DNA of 64,000 bases from Thermus thermamylovorans. GTDB taxonomy: Bacteria; Deinococcota; Deinococci; Deinococcales; Thermaceae. This document shows positions 26,594-35,193 of the stretch, one piece after another. Where the stretch lies: the NCBI RefSeq assembly GCF_004307015.1, contig NZ_SIJL01000011.1:1-64000 (forward strand), read 5' to 3'. The translations under genes and the position numbers were made by a program. Below the pieces are notes generated by a model, which saw only the letters and a list, made by a program, of their open reading frames with translations, did no database searches and was not told the DNA's origin. Positions within the stretch are counted from its first letter, which is position 1. Each line of letters opens with the position of its first letter.

Positions 26594-27391
26594 ATGGATA
26601 TCACGACCCTGGGAAACCGGTACCCAAGCCTGGGCTTCGCCTGGCCCCGGCCGGGGGTGCTGGAGATCGCCTTTGGGGGGGAAAAGCTCAACGCCATGGG
26701 CCCCGCTCTCCACCGGGAGCTTTCCCGGGTGTGGCGGGACCTCGAGGCCCAGGAGGAGGTCCGGGCCGTCCTCCTCCGGGGGGAAGGCGGGGTCTTCTCC
26801 GCCGGGGGTTCCTTCGCCCTCATCGAGGAGATGCGCGCCTCCCACGAGGCCCTGATGCGGGTTCTCTGGGAGGCCCGGGAGCTCGTCTTGGGCCCCATCA
26901 ACTTCCCGAGGCCGGTGGTGGCCGCGGTGGAGGGGGTGGCGGTGGGGGCAGGGCTGGCCTTGGTCCTGGCCGCGGACGTGGCGGTGGCGGGCAAGGGGGC
27001 AAAGCTCCTGGACGGCCACCTGCGCCTGGGGGTGGCGGCGGGGGACCACGCCGTCCTCCTCTGGCCGCTTCTGGTGGGCCTGGCCAAGGCCAAGTACCAT
27101 CTCCTCCTGAACGAACCCCTCACCGGGGAGGAGGCAGAAAGGCTCGGCCTCGTGGCCCTGGCGGTGGAGGACGGGGAGGTCTACGCCAAGGCCCTGGAGG
27201 TGGCCACCCGCCTGGCCGAAGGCCCCAAGGAGGCCTTAAGCCTCACCAAGCACGCCCTGAACGGATGGCTCCGCACCTTCGTGCCCCACTTTGAGGTGTC
27301 CTTGGCCCTGGAGTTTCTGGGGTTTTCCGGTAAAGAGCTGGAGGAGGGCCTGAAGGCCCTCAAGGAAAAGCGTCCGCCCAAGTTCCCATGA
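26594..27391 (+). CDS. Enoyl-CoA hydratase/isomerase family protein
   Basis: A 265-residue crotonase-fold protein. [13 protein letters not shown] opens the domain, [15 protein letters not shown] forms the oxyanion-hole region, and [29 protein letters not shown] is the second; the region usually holding a catalytic Glu reads [12 protein letters not shown], with Asp instead, as in some hydratases acting on unusual CoA esters. A GAGGAGGG precedes the ATG, 11 nt after the SDR stop. Overlaps rluB by 4 nt. Confidence 0.88.
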   Translation: MDITTLGNRYPSLGFAWPRPGVLEIAFGGEKLNAMGPALHRELSRVWRDLEAQEEVRAVLLRGEGGVFSAGGSFALIEEMRASHEALMRVLWEARELVLGPINFPRPVVAAVEGVAVGAGLALVLAADVAVAGKGAKLLDGHLRLGVAAGDHAVLLWPLLVGLAKAKYHLLLNEPLTGEEAERLGLVALAVEDGEVYAKALEVATRLAEGPKEALSLTKHALNGWLRTFVPHFEVSLALEFLGFSGKELEEGLKALKEKRPPKFP

Positions 27392-28089
27392 TACGCCTGC
27401 AAGCCTTCCTGGCCCGGGCCGGGGTGGGAAGCCGCAGGAAGGCGGAAGGCCTCATCCTCGAGGGCCGGGTGCGGGTGAACGGGGCCCTGGCCCGCCTGGG
27501 GCAGAAGGTGGGACCGGGGGACCTGGTGGAGGTGGACGGGAAACGGGTGGAACCCCCGAAGGAGCGGGTGGTCCTGGCCCTCCACAAGCCCAAAGGCTAC
27601 ACCACCACCCGCCATGACCCCTATGCCCAAAAGACGGTTTTCGACCTCCTCCCCCCTATTCCCGGCCTCCACCCCATAGGCCGCCTGGACCGGGACTCGG
27701 AGGGGCTCCTCCTCTTCACCAACGACGGGGCGCTTACCTTCCGCCTCACCCACCCCCGGCACGGGGTCAAGAAGGTCTACCGGGTCTGGACCGAGGGGGG
27801 CAGCCTGCCGGAGGCCGTCTGCCGGAAGCTCGTGCAGGGGGTGGAGCTGGAAGACGGCCCTGCCCGGGCCCTTTTCTGCCGCCCCGCCCCCGGGGGGGCC
27901 TTCCTCGCCCTGGCCGAGGGGAGGAAGCGGGAGGTGCGGCGGATGCTCCGGGCGGTGGGCTACCCGGTGCGGCGCCTCCTTCGGGTCCGGGTGGGCCCCA
28001 TCCGCCTGGGGGATCTGCCCCCAGGGAGGTGGCGCAGGCTCTCCGAGGAGGAGGTGGCGGCTCTCTTGCGGGAAAGCGGGCTAGAATGA
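27388..28089 (+). CDS. rluB: rRNA pseudouridine synthase (RluB/RsuA family)
   Basis: A 233-residue protein: S4 RNA-binding domain (residues 2-60, LQAFLARAGVGSRRKAEGLILEGRVRVNG) and RsuA-type catalytic domain with GRLDRDSEGLLLFTNDG (catalytic Asp), KVYRVW and the EGRKREVRRMLRAVG basic helix. It modifies 23S or 16S rRNA; which residue cannot be decided, though RluB is favoured by length. The gene overlaps the preceding hydratase gene, and the hpt promoter lies in its last codons. Confidence 0.88.
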   Translation: MIRLQAFLARAGVGSRRKAEGLILEGRVRVNGALARLGQKVGPGDLVEVDGKRVEPPKERVVLALHKPKGYTTTRHDPYAQKTVFDLLPPIPGLHPIGRLDRDSEGLLLFTNDGALTFRLTHPRHGVKKVYRVWTEGGSLPEAVCRKLVQGVELEDGPARALFCRPAPGGAFLALAEGRKREVRRMLRAVGYPVRRLLRVRVGPIRLGDLPPGRWRRLSEEEVAALLRESGLE

Positions 28090-28094
28090 AGGGC

Positions 28095-28631
28095 ATGTTC
28101 GCCGCGGGGAACGGACCCGTGCAGATCAGCGCCGAGGCCATCGCCAAACGGGTACAGGAGCTGGGAGCCCAGATCGCCCGGGACTATCAGGGCAAGACCC
28201 CCCATCTGGTCTGCGTGCTGAACGGGGCCTTCGTCTTTACCGCGGACCTGGTGCGGGCCATCCCCCTGCCCCTTACCCTGGACTTCATCGCCATCAGCTC
28301 CTACGGGAACGCCTACCGCTCTAGCGGCGAGGTGGAGCTCATCAAGGACCTCAGGCTTCCCATCCACGGTCGGGACGTGATCGTGGTGGAGGACATCGTG
28401 GACACCGGGCTCACCCTCGCCTACCTCCTGGACTACCTCGAGGCCCGGAAGCCCGCCTCCATCCGGGTGGCCGCCCTCCTCTCCAAGCCCGCCCGCCGCC
28501 AGGTGGAGGTGCCCATCCACTACCTGGGCTTTGAGATCGAGGACGCCTACGTCTACGGCTACGGCCTGGACCGGGCCCAGTTCGACCGCAACCTGCCCTT
28601 CATCACCTCCCTCCGCCCGGAGGAAGAGTGA
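28095..28631 (+). CDS. hpt: Hypoxanthine phosphoribosyltransferase
   Basis: A 178-residue enzyme of purine salvage converting hypoxanthine (and guanine) with PRPP to IMP (GMP). The PRPP loop VIVVEDIVDTGLTL and the SSYGN flexible loop (FIAISSYGNAYRSSGEV) are intact, and the C-terminal YGYGLDRAQFDRNLPF is typical of Thermus. The ATG at 28095 is chosen: TAGAAT (28082-28087) across the rluB stop predicts a leaderless message from it, and the T. thermophilus protein begins there. Overlaps the next gene by 4 nt. Confidence 0.95.
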   Translation: MFAAGNGPVQISAEAIAKRVQELGAQIARDYQGKTPHLVCVLNGAFVFTADLVRAIPLPLTLDFIAISSYGNAYRSSGEVELIKDLRLPIHGRDVIVVEDIVDTGLTLAYLLDYLEARKPASIRVAALLSKPARRQVEVPIHYLGFEIEDAYVYGYGLDRAQFDRNLPFITSLRPEEE

Positions 28632-29290
28632 GGTACCTGGACCTCCTCACCGCCCTCTTCGCCACCGTCCTCCTCACCTCCAACCTCGCCTCCACCAAGG
28701 TGGTGGCCCTGGGGCCTTTCACCTTCGATGGGGGCACCCTCCTCTTCCCTCTGGCCTACATCCTCGGAGACGTGCTCACCGAGGTTTACGGCTACCGGAA
28801 AAGCCGCCGGGTCATCTGGATTGGCTTCCTCACCCTCCTCCTCGCCACCCTCACTTTCCAAATGGTGGCTGCCCTCCCCGCTCCCGAGGGGACGGAGGCC
28901 TACGGGGAGGCCTTCACCCTCCTCCTGGGCCTTGCCCCCAGGATCGTCCTGGGGAGCCTCCTGGCCTACCTGGTGGGGGAGTTCGCCAACGCCTACCTGC
29001 TGGCCAAGCTCAAGGTGCGGACCGAAGGGCGCCACTTCTGGTTCCGGGCCCTCCTCTCCACCCTGGTGGGCCAGGGTCTGGACACGGCCATCTTCCTCCT
29101 GGTGGCCTTCTATGGGGTCTGGCCGGGGGAGCTGCTCCTGGCCGTCTTCGTCTCCAACTACCTCTTCAAGGTGGGGGTGGAGGTCCTGCTGCTTCCCTTG
29201 ACCTACAAGGCGGTGGGGTTCCTCAAGCGGACCGAAGGGGTGGACGTCTACGACCGGGACACGGACTTCAACCCCTTCCGCCTGGCGTAA
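28628..29290 (+). CDS. Queuosine precursor transporter (YhhQ/DUF165)
   Basis: A 220-residue inner-membrane protein with about six helices. Family signatures: LLTSNLASTKVVALGPFTFDGGTLLFPLAYILGDVLTEVYGYRKSRRVIWIGF at the N-terminus, VGEFANAYLLAKLK and the WFRALLSTLVGQGLDTAIFLLVAFYG helix. YhhQ imports preQ0 or preQ1 for queuosine synthesis. The GTG start overlaps the hpt stop. Placement with hpt and purA fits nucleobase handling. Confidence 0.92.
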   Translation: MRYLDLLTALFATVLLTSNLASTKVVALGPFTFDGGTLLFPLAYILGDVLTEVYGYRKSRRVIWIGFLTLLLATLTFQMVAALPAPEGTEAYGEAFTLLLGLAPRIVLGSLLAYLVGEFANAYLLAKLKVRTEGRHFWFRALLSTLVGQGLDTAIFLLVAFYGVWPGELLLAVFVSNYLFKVGVEVLLLPLTYKAVGFLKRTEGVDVYDRDTDFNPFRLA

Positions 29291-29300
29291 GCTTAAGAGG

Positions 29301-30527
29301 ATGCCGGGAGTCGCCATCATCGGGGCGCAGTGGGGGGACGAGGGCAAGGGCAAGGTGGTGGACGCCCTGGCCCAGGAAGCCGACTATGTGATCCGCTACC
29401 AGGGCGGGGCCAACGCTGGCCACACGGTGGTGGCGGAGGGGCGGGTTTTCAAGCTGAACCTCCTGCCCTCGGGGGTTATCCATCCCCATGCGGTGAACGT
29501 GCTGGGGGACGGGATGGTCATCGACCCCTTCCGCTTCCAGGAGGAGCTTTCCGCCCTGGAAAAGGAAGGCTTCAAGCCCCAGGTCCTGGTCTCGGAAAGG
29601 GCCCACCTGGTCCTCCCCCACCACAAGCACGTGGAAAGCCGCCACAACTTCGTGGGCACCACTGGCCGGGGCATCGGCCCCGCCTATTCCGACCGGGCCA
29701 GGAGGGTGGGGATCCGGGCTGGGGACCTCCTAAAGGAAGAGGTGTTAAGGGAACGGGTGCGCCGCCTTCTCTTGGAAAAGCCCAACTCCACCCGGGAAGC
29801 GGGCTGGGACACGGAGGAAAAGGCCATGGCCGACCTCTATCGGATGCGGGAGATCCTGGCCCCCTTTGTGGCGGACACCGGAAGCCTCTTGCGGGAAGCC
29901 CTCAAGCGAGGCAAGCGGCTTCTCTTTGAGGGGGCCCAGGCCACCCTGTTGGACCTCAACTACGGCACCTACCCCTACGTGACCAGCTCCCACCCCACGG
30001 TGGGGGGCATCCTGGTGGGCACGGGGCTAAACCACAAGGCCATCACCAAGGTCTACGGGGTGGCCAAGGCCTACGCCACGAGGGTGGGGGAGGGTCCCTT
30101 CCCCACGGAGCTCCAAGGGGAGCTGGCCCATTATTTAAGGGAAAGGGGCGGGGAGTACGGCACCACCACGGGCCGGCCCAGGCGGGTGGGCTGGCTGGAC
30201 CTGGTAGCCCTCAAGTACGCCTGTGAGGTGAACGGGTTTGACGGCCTGGCCCTCACCAAGCTGGACGTGCTCTCCGGGTTGGACAGGATTAAGGTGGCGG
30301 TGGAATACCTGGATGGGGCCCGGCCCGGAGAGGCGAGCCCCGAGGCCGTGCGCTACCTGGAGCTTCCGGGCTGGGGGGAGCTTTCTGGGGTGCGAAGCCG
30401 GGAGGACCTTCCCGCATCCCTAAGGCGCTACCTGGAGCTCATCGAGGAATACACCGGGGTGCCCGTGGTCCTCTTCTCCACCAGCCCCAGGCGGGAGGAC
30501 ACCTTCGGGGCGGTGAGCTGGGTGTAG
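29301..30527 (+). CDS. purA: Adenylosuccinate synthetase
   Basis: A 408-residue enzyme that makes adenylosuccinate from IMP, aspartate and GTP. The GTP-binding GAQWGDEGKGKVVD is at residues 7-20, catalytic His in GGANAGHTVV, the IMP-site VGTTGRGIGPAYSDR and the C-terminal TTTGRPRRVGWLD and TKLDVLSG motifs are intact. A shortened loop region accounts for its length below the 430 residues of E. coli. AAGAGG precedes the ATG. It ends convergently with trpD, 62 bp apart. Confidence 0.96.
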   Translation: MPGVAIIGAQWGDEGKGKVVDALAQEADYVIRYQGGANAGHTVVAEGRVFKLNLLPSGVIHPHAVNVLGDGMVIDPFRFQEELSALEKEGFKPQVLVSERAHLVLPHHKHVESRHNFVGTTGRGIGPAYSDRARRVGIRAGDLLKEEVLRERVRRLLLEKPNSTREAGWDTEEKAMADLYRMREILAPFVADTGSLLREALKRGKRLLFEGAQATLLDLNYGTYPYVTSSHPTVGGILVGTGLNHKAITKVYGVAKAYATRVGEGPFPTELQGELAHYLRERGGEYGTTTGRPRRVGWLDLVALKYACEVNGFDGLALTKLDVLSGLDRIKVAVEYLDGARPGEASPEAVRYLELPGWGELSGVRSREDLPASLRRYLELIEEYTGVPVVLFSTSPRREDTFGAVSWV

Positions 30528-30589
30528 GGCCACCCCAGAGAACTCCGATGGGGGCCCCACCCTGGCTTCGTAAGGGCAAGGCGGAAAGG
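30528..30589. terminator. Convergent purA/trpD spacer with GC-rich hairpins
   Basis: GCCACCCC follows the purA stop and GGGGGCCCCACC lies at about 30551-30562, the outer blocks of the compound hairpins seen elsewhere in this window. No U-tract is visible. Confidence 0.35.
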
Positions 30590-31582
30590 TTATCGGCCCC
30601 TTAAGAAGGCCACGTAGCGCTCCAGGAGCAGGTACGCCTCCCCCGAGGCCAGGACCTCCCGGGCCAGGCGCACCCCCTCCCCCAAGGTGGCCACCTTGCC
30701 CGCCGCGTAGAAGCCCGCCCCCGCCGCCAGGGCCACCCCTTGGGCGTGGGGGCCCCTTTCCTTCCCCTGCAGAATGGCCTTGGCCAGCTGGGCGTTCTCC
30801 TGGGGGGGGCCGCCCTTTAGGGCCTCGAGGGGCAAGCGGGGAAGGCCCACCTCCTCGGGGGTGAGGGCATAGGCCCCCCGCCCCACCTCCACCACCTGGT
30901 TCTCCCCCAGGACCAGCTCGTCCGCCCCCTCCCCGTGGACCACCAGGCCCCCTGCCCCCAGGCGCGCCAAGGCCTCGGCCATGGGGGCAAGCCACCTGGG
31001 GCTAAAAACCCCCAGCACGTACCGGTCCGCCCCCGCGGGGTTGGTGAGGGGGCCTAAGAGGTTGAAGACGGTGCGGATGCCAAGCTCCGCCCGCACCGGG
31101 GCCACGTGGCGCATGGCGGGGTGGAAGAGGCGGGCGAAGAGAAAGCCGAAGCCCAGCGCTTCGATGGCCTCCCCCACCCTTTCGGGCGGGGCTTCCAGGT
31201 CCACCCCCAGGGCCTCGAGGAGGTCCGCCGAGCCCGCTCTTGAGCTTGCCGCCCGGTTCCCGTGCTTGGCCACCGCCACCCCCCCCCCCGCCGCCACCAG
31301 CGCCCCCAGGGTGGAGAGGTTCAAAAGCCCCTGGTGGTCCCCCCCCGTGCCCACGATGTCCAAAAGGGGCCGCCTTCCCACCGGCAAGGGCCTCGCCGCC
31401 TCCCGCATGGCCCTTGCCATGGCGGCGATCTCCTGGGGGGTCTCCCCCCTCAGGGCCAGGGCGGTGAGCACCCCCGCCACCTGCACGGGGGAAAGCTCCC
31501 CGGCCATCATGGCCCGCATGAGGCCATGGGCCTCCTCCTCGCCGAGCACCTCGCCCAAAAGCGCCCGCTTCAGCGCGTCCAT
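30590..31582 (-). CDS. trpD: Anthranilate phosphoribosyltransferase
   Basis: A 330-residue enzyme that transfers phosphoribose from PRPP to anthranilate, the second committed step to tryptophan. The PRPP glycine loop VGTGGDHQGLLNLST is at about residues 79-93 and KHGNRAASSRAGSADLLEALGVD binds Mg-PRPP; the N-terminal helical domain is complete. It is a separate protein, not fused to TrpG. Its start overlaps the trpG stop by 13 nt. Third gene of the trpEGD operon. Confidence 0.96.
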   Translation of the reverse strand: MDALKRALLGEVLGEEEAHGLMRAMMAGELSPVQVAGVLTALALRGETPQEIAAMARAMREAARPLPVGRRPLLDIVGTGGDHQGLLNLSTLGALVAAGGGVAVAKHGNRAASSRAGSADLLEALGVDLEAPPERVGEAIEALGFGFLFARLFHPAMRHVAPVRAELGIRTVFNLLGPLTNPAGADRYVLGVFSPRWLAPMAEALARLGAGGLVVHGEGADELVLGENQVVEVGRGAYALTPEEVGLPRLPLEALKGGPPQENAQLAKAILQGKERGPHAQGVALAAGAGFYAAGKVATLGEGVRLAREVLASGEAYLLLERYVAFLRGR

Positions 31583-32151
31583 GGGTCCTCCAGGAAGTTT
31601 TTGAGGATGCGCTTACCCGCTTCCGTCAGGTAGCTTTCCGGGTGGAACTGCACCCCGTGGGTGGGGTAGTGGCGGTGGCGGAAGCCCATCACCGTCCGCC
31701 CCCCCGCCTCTTCCACCCAGGCGTTCACCAGGAGGTCTTCCGGCACCGCCTCCACCACCAGGGAGTGGTAGCGGGTGGCGGGAAAGGGGCTCGGGAGGCC
31801 CCGGAAGAGGCCGGTGCCGTCGTGGTGGATGGCGCTCACCTTGCCGTGCATCACGATGGGGGCGGGCACCACCTTCCCCCCGAAGGCCATGCCGATGGCC
31901 TGGTGCCCCAGGCAGACCCCCAGGATGGGGTAGCGGGGGGCGTAGCGGCCGATCAGGGGTAGGGAAAGCCCCGCCTCCAGGGGGGTGCAGGGACCCGGGC
32001 TGATGAGGATGCGGTCCGGGTCCAAGGCCGCCACCTCCTCCAGGGCAAAGCGGTCGTTCCGCCACACGATGGGGCCTGCCCCAAGCTCACCCAGGTACTG
32101 CACCAGGTTGTAGGTGAAGCTGTCGTAGTTGTCGATCACCAGCACCCTCAT
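31570..32151 (-). CDS. trpG: Anthranilate synthase component II (glutamine amidotransferase)
   Basis: A 193-residue class I amidotransferase that delivers ammonia to TrpE. Nucleophilic Cys in GVCLGHQAIG, His/Glu of the triad in HGVQFHPESYLT; DNYDSFTYNLVQYLGELGA opens the protein as in all TrpG/PabA. Linkage to trpE and trpD favours TrpG over PabA, although one protein could serve both. A compound hairpin sits in the 54-nt gap after trpE. Confidence 0.95.
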   Translation of the reverse strand: MRVLVIDNYDSFTYNLVQYLGELGAGPIVWRNDRFALEEVAALDPDRILISPGPCTPLEAGLSLPLIGRYAPRYPILGVCLGHQAIGMAFGGKVVPAPIVMHGKVSAIHHDGTGLFRGLPSPFPATRYHSLVVEAVPEDLLVNAWVEEAGGRTVMGFRHRHYPTHGVQFHPESYLTEAGKRILKNFLEDPWTR

Positions 32152-32162
32152 CCTGCCCGCCT

Positions 32163-32203
32163 CCTTTTCGGGACCCCCGCCCTGGCTTGGGCCAGGGTGG
32201 GGT
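32163..32203 (-). terminator. Compound hairpin between trpE and trpG
   Basis: On the minus strand CCCTGGC-CCAA-GCCAGGG (32197-32180) is bracketed by CCCCA and GGGGG blocks. It has the same architecture and inner loop as the element at 51823. Inside an operon it may lower trpGD expression relative to trpE or stabilise the trpE 3' end. Confidence 0.5.
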
Positions 32204-32205
32204 GG

Positions 32206-33594
32206 TCATAGCCCCTCCTCCGCCATCTCCACCGCCCTCAGGAGGGCCCTCGCCTTGTTCCAGCACTCCTCGTACTCCCTTTCCGGCACCGAGTCCGCCA
32301 CGATGCCCGCCCCCGCCTGCACGTGCATCCGGCCGCCCGCGATCACGAAGGTGCGCAAGGTGAGGGCCACGTCCATGGCCCCGTCATAGGCCAGATACCC
32401 AAAGCTTCCCCCGTAGGGCCCCCGGCGGTGGGGCTCCAGCTCCTCGATGATCTCCATGGCCCTTATCTTGGGGGCCCCCGAGACCGTGCCCATGGGGAGG
32501 ACGCTGGCCAGGGCGTCCAGGGGGGTCTTGTCCCCCGCCAATACCCCTTCCACCGTGGACACCAGGTGCATCACGTGGGAGTACCCCTCCACATGCAGGG
32601 GCTCCAGAACGCGCACCGTGCCGAAGGCGGAAACCCGGCCGATGTCGTTGCGGGAAAGGTCCAGGAGCATCACGTGCTCCGCCCGTTCCTTCTCATCCCG
32701 TAGGAGCTCCTCCGCAAACCTTTGGTCCTCCTCCTCGTCCTTTCCCCGGGGCCTTGTGCCGGCGATGGGCCGGGTGACCACCTTGCGGCCATCGGAGCGG
32801 AGAAGGCTTTCGGGGCTCGCCGAAACCAAGACCGCCTCCCCCAGGTCCAAATAGCCCATGTAGGGGCTCGGGTTCACGCTCCTAAGGGCCCGGTATAGGG
32901 CAAAGGGGTGCACGGTAAGAGGGGAGGAAAGCCGTAAGGAGAGGACCACCTGGAAGATGTCCCCGGCCTGGATGTACTCCAAGGCCCTTTCCACCGCCCT
33001 TAGGTACTCCTCCCGGCCCATGTCGGGCTCAAAGCGGGCCCTTCCCCCCGGCCGCTCCCCCGGCACCCCGGGAAGCGGGCCTTTAAGCTTCTTCTCGGCC
33101 CAAAGGAGCCGGGCCTCGGCCTCCTCCGGGTCCGTCCCCGGGGCCACCAGGTGGAGGAGGCTTTTCAGGTGGTCGAAGACCGCCACCACCTCGGGCTCCA
33201 CGAAGAGGAGGTCGGGGAGGCCCAGGTCGTCGGGCTTCAGGGCGGGCAGGCGCTCGTAGTGGCGGATGAGGTCGTAGGCGGCGTACCCCACCACCCCGCC
33301 GAAGAAGGGGGGAAGGTCGGGGGGGCGCTCCAGGGGGGCGTGGACCATCCCGTAGAGGGTGCGCAAGGGGTCTTGCGCGTCCACCCGCTCCCCGTTCACC
33401 GTGAAGGTCCCATCCTTGAGGCGGAAGGTGCGCCGGGCCCCCACCCCCACGATGGAGAAGCGGCTCTGCCTGCCCCGCTCCACCGACTCCAGAAGGAAGC
33501 TCACCGGGGCCTTTTCCGAAAGCTTCAGGTAGGCGGTCACCGGGGTTTCCAGGTCGGCGAGCCGGGTCTTGCGGAAGGGCCTTAGGGTCTCCAT
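32206..33594 (-). CDS. trpE: Anthranilate synthase component I
   Basis: A 462-residue enzyme that makes anthranilate from chorismate. The tryptophan feedback site LLES is present near residues 36-39 (SFLLESVERG). The catalytic chorismate-binding core has PIAGTRPRGKDEEEDQRFAEELL, DLSRNDIGRVS, GYSHVMHLVSTVEG and GSFGYLAYDGAMDVALTLRT. The ATG at 33594 is chosen for the GGGAGGTGGG immediately upstream. Expression is probably controlled by the tandem-Trp leader and attenuator directly upstream. Confidence 0.96.
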   Translation of the reverse strand: METLRPFRKTRLADLETPVTAYLKLSEKAPVSFLLESVERGRQSRFSIVGVGARRTFRLKDGTFTVNGERVDAQDPLRTLYGMVHAPLERPPDLPPFFGGVVGYAAYDLIRHYERLPALKPDDLGLPDLLFVEPEVVAVFDHLKSLLHLVAPGTDPEEAEARLLWAEKKLKGPLPGVPGERPGGRARFEPDMGREEYLRAVERALEYIQAGDIFQVVLSLRLSSPLTVHPFALYRALRSVNPSPYMGYLDLGEAVLVSASPESLLRSDGRKVVTRPIAGTRPRGKDEEEDQRFAEELLRDEKERAEHVMLLDLSRNDIGRVSAFGTVRVLEPLHVEGYSHVMHLVSTVEGVLAGDKTPLDALASVLPMGTVSGAPKIRAMEIIEELEPHRRGPYGGSFGYLAYDGAMDVALTLRTFVIAGGRMHVQAGAGIVADSVPEREYEECWNKARALLRAVEMAEEGL

Positions 33595-33612
33595 CCCACC
33601 TCCCAAGGGAAA

Positions 33613-33634
33613 CCCCCGGGGTGCACCCCGGGGG
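33613..33634 (-). terminator. trp attenuator terminator
   Basis: A fully self-complementary 22-nt stretch (CCCCCGGGGTG joined to CACCCCGGGGG) followed by TTT on the minus strand, ending 18 nt before the trpE start. The octamer CCCCGGGG recurs at 33649-33656, just after the leader-peptide stop, and can pair with the 5' arm as an antiterminator. Confidence 0.75.
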
Positions 33635-33657
33635 AAAGGCCACCTCCACCCCGGGGC

Positions 33658-33693
33658 CTAGCCGGGCCACCAGCGGGGGGCGGGAAAGGCCAT
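33658..33693 (-). CDS. trpL: trp leader peptide with tandem Trp codons
   Basis: An 11-residue open frame, MAFPAPRWWPG, with two adjacent Trp codons (33672-33667) at positions 8 and 9 and a TAG followed immediately by the antiterminator octamer. TATCCT (33705-33700) lies 6 nt upstream of its ATG, so the message is probably leaderless and translation begins at the first nucleotide. The arrangement - Trp codons, alternative pairing segment, terminator, trpE - is the classical transcription attenuation layout. It is too short for normal gene calling. I read it directly from the sequence. Confidence 0.8.
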   Translation of the reverse strand: MAFPAPRWWPG

Positions 33694-33699
33694 GCCCCA

Positions 33700-33729
33700 A
33701 GGATAGCGCAAGGGGCGGCCTGCGGTCCA
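33700..33729 (-). promoter_or_regulatory. trp operon promoter
   Basis: TGGACC (33729-33724), 18 bp, TATCCT (33705-33700), placing the start site at the leader-peptide ATG (33693). Confidence 0.6.
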
Positions 33730-33753
33730 GGGGGTTCCCGGGGGAAAGCCCCT

Positions 33754-34185
33754 CTAGCGGTTTTCCGTCACGTACCGGGTGAGGCCCTCGATGAGCACCT
33801 CCTGCTCCGTGATGACCGCCTTGACCACGTCCCCGATGGAGATGACCCCCACCACCTTCCCCTCCTCCACCACCGGGAGGTGGCGGATGCGCCGCTCGGT
33901 CATGAGGCGCATGACCTCGGCGAGGTCCGCCTCCGGCCCGATGGTGATGGGGTTGGGGGTCATGACCTCCTCCACCCGGGTGTCCTTGGAAAAGCGCCCC
34001 AGGAGGACCAACCTGCGGGCGTAGTCCCGCTCGGAGAAGATGCCCACCAGGGCCTCGCCCTCCATGACCAGAAGGGCCCCCACATCGTGCTGGGCCAGTT
34101 TCTGCAAGGCTTCCAAAACCGTGGCCTTGGGGGGAACGGCGTACACCTGGCTCCCCTTGCGGAGCAACACCTGGCGAACGGTCAT
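33754..34185 (-). CDS. CBS domain pair protein
   Basis: A 143-residue protein made only of two CBS domains (about residues 1-65 and 70-135): YAVPPKATVLEALQKLAQHDVGALLVMEGEALVGIFSERDYARR, then MTPNPITIGPEADLAEVMRLMTERRIRHLPVVEEGKVVGVISIGDVVKAV. Such Bateman modules bind adenine nucleotides and sense energy state; the partner is unknown. The ATG at 34185 has GGAGGTG at good spacing, so the upstream 10 residues of the longer frame are excluded. A TGGTATAAT extended -10 drives it. Confidence 0.9.
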   Translation of the reverse strand: MTVRQVLLRKGSQVYAVPPKATVLEALQKLAQHDVGALLVMEGEALVGIFSERDYARRLVLLGRFSKDTRVEEVMTPNPITIGPEADLAEVMRLMTERRIRHLPVVEEGKVVGVISIGDVVKAVITEQEVLIEGLTRYVTENR

Positions 34186-34213
34186 AACACCTCCTCTCCT
34201 CGAGGGGAAGGTC

Positions 34214-34222
34214 ATTATACCA
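34214..34222 (-). promoter_or_regulatory. Extended -10 promoter of the CBS gene
   Basis: TGGTATAAT on the minus strand, with no recognisable -35. The start site would lie at about 34207, leaving a 20-nt leader with an RBS. Confidence 0.6.
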
Positions 34223-34240
34223 GGAGAACCCCCTTAGGGA

Positions 34241-35047
34241 TCAGCGCACCGTGAGCACAGGGCCCACCGCGTGGCGCAGCACGTGCTCCGCGGTGCTTCC
34301 CAGGACCAAGCGGCGCACCGGGGCCCCCAGGGCCAGGAGGTCGGAGGGGCCCTGGAGGGCCAGGAGGTGCTCCGCCGGGTCGCCGGAGAGGACCAGGGCC
34401 TCGCCCCTCACCCCCTGGTCCTTCAGGTAGGTCTCCGCCTCCTGAGCCCAGGCCCCCGCCTGGTGCGGATCCTCGTGGACGCTCACCACCCGCACGAGGA
34501 GGCCCAGCGGCTTGGCCAAGGCGGCCAGGGTGTGCAGGGCCCGCACCGCGCTTTCCGAGGCGTTGTACCCCAGGATGGCCCCCGCGAGCTCCACGTAGTC
34601 CACCGGGGCCACCAGCACCGGGACGGGGGAGGCCCGGAGGACCCGGTCGGCGGTGCTGCCCAGGCCTAGGAAGCTCGCCCCGTGGGTCTCCCCGCTCCGT
34701 CCCAGGACCAGGAGGTCGGCGGAGCGGGCGTGGCGCAGGATGACCTCGTGGGGGAGGCCGGTCTCCGCCAGGGCTTCCACCTCGAGGCCCACCTCCCGGG
34801 CTGTCTTCCCGAGCCGCTCCAGGATGGCCTCCCCCTTAGCGGCCAGGGCCTTTTCCAGCTCCTCCCGGTAGGTGGGAACGGGGATGGTGAGGGCCCCGAA
34901 GTCCAAAAGCTCCGGCACCCGGATGAGGCGCGCGTCGCGAACGAAGAGGACCACCAGCTTGGCGGAGAGCTTGTAGCCAAGCCACTCCGCCAGCACCTCC
35001 GCCCCCCTTGCCTGGAAGGAGCCGTCCGTGGCCAGGAGAATCCTCAT
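34241..35047 (-). CDS. Tandem universal stress protein (two UspA domains)
   Basis: A 268-residue protein with two UspA folds. The first (residues 1-147) has the ATP motif: [45 protein letters not shown]. The second (150-268) is degenerate in its first strand ([12 protein letters not shown]) but keeps [32 protein letters not shown]. The first domain may bind ATP, the second probably does not. TAAGAT (35059-35054) precedes the ATG at leaderless spacing. Adjacent to the CBS protein, another adenylate-sensing module. Confidence 0.9.
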   Translation of the reverse strand: MRILLATDGSFQARGAEVLAEWLGYKLSAKLVVLFVRDARLIRVPELLDFGALTIPVPTYREELEKALAAKGEAILERLGKTAREVGLEVEALAETGLPHEVILRHARSADLLVLGRSGETHGASFLGLGSTADRVLRASPVPVLVAPVDYVELAGAILGYNASESAVRALHTLAALAKPLGLLVRVVSVHEDPHQAGAWAQEAETYLKDQGVRGEALVLSGDPAEHLLALQGPSDLLALGAPVRRLVLGSTAEHVLRHAVGPVLTVR

Positions 35048-35193
35048 GCCCCCATCTTAAGGGCGGGCCGCGGGGCGAGCCCCCAAAGGGCCCGGTCCCC
35101 AGGCAGGGGGAGGGTCCGCCCATTGGCCTTTTATGGCCCCCAAAGGGCCACGGGCACCTCCCTTCCCCTCTCCCCCGGGGGGCGCCCGGGCGT

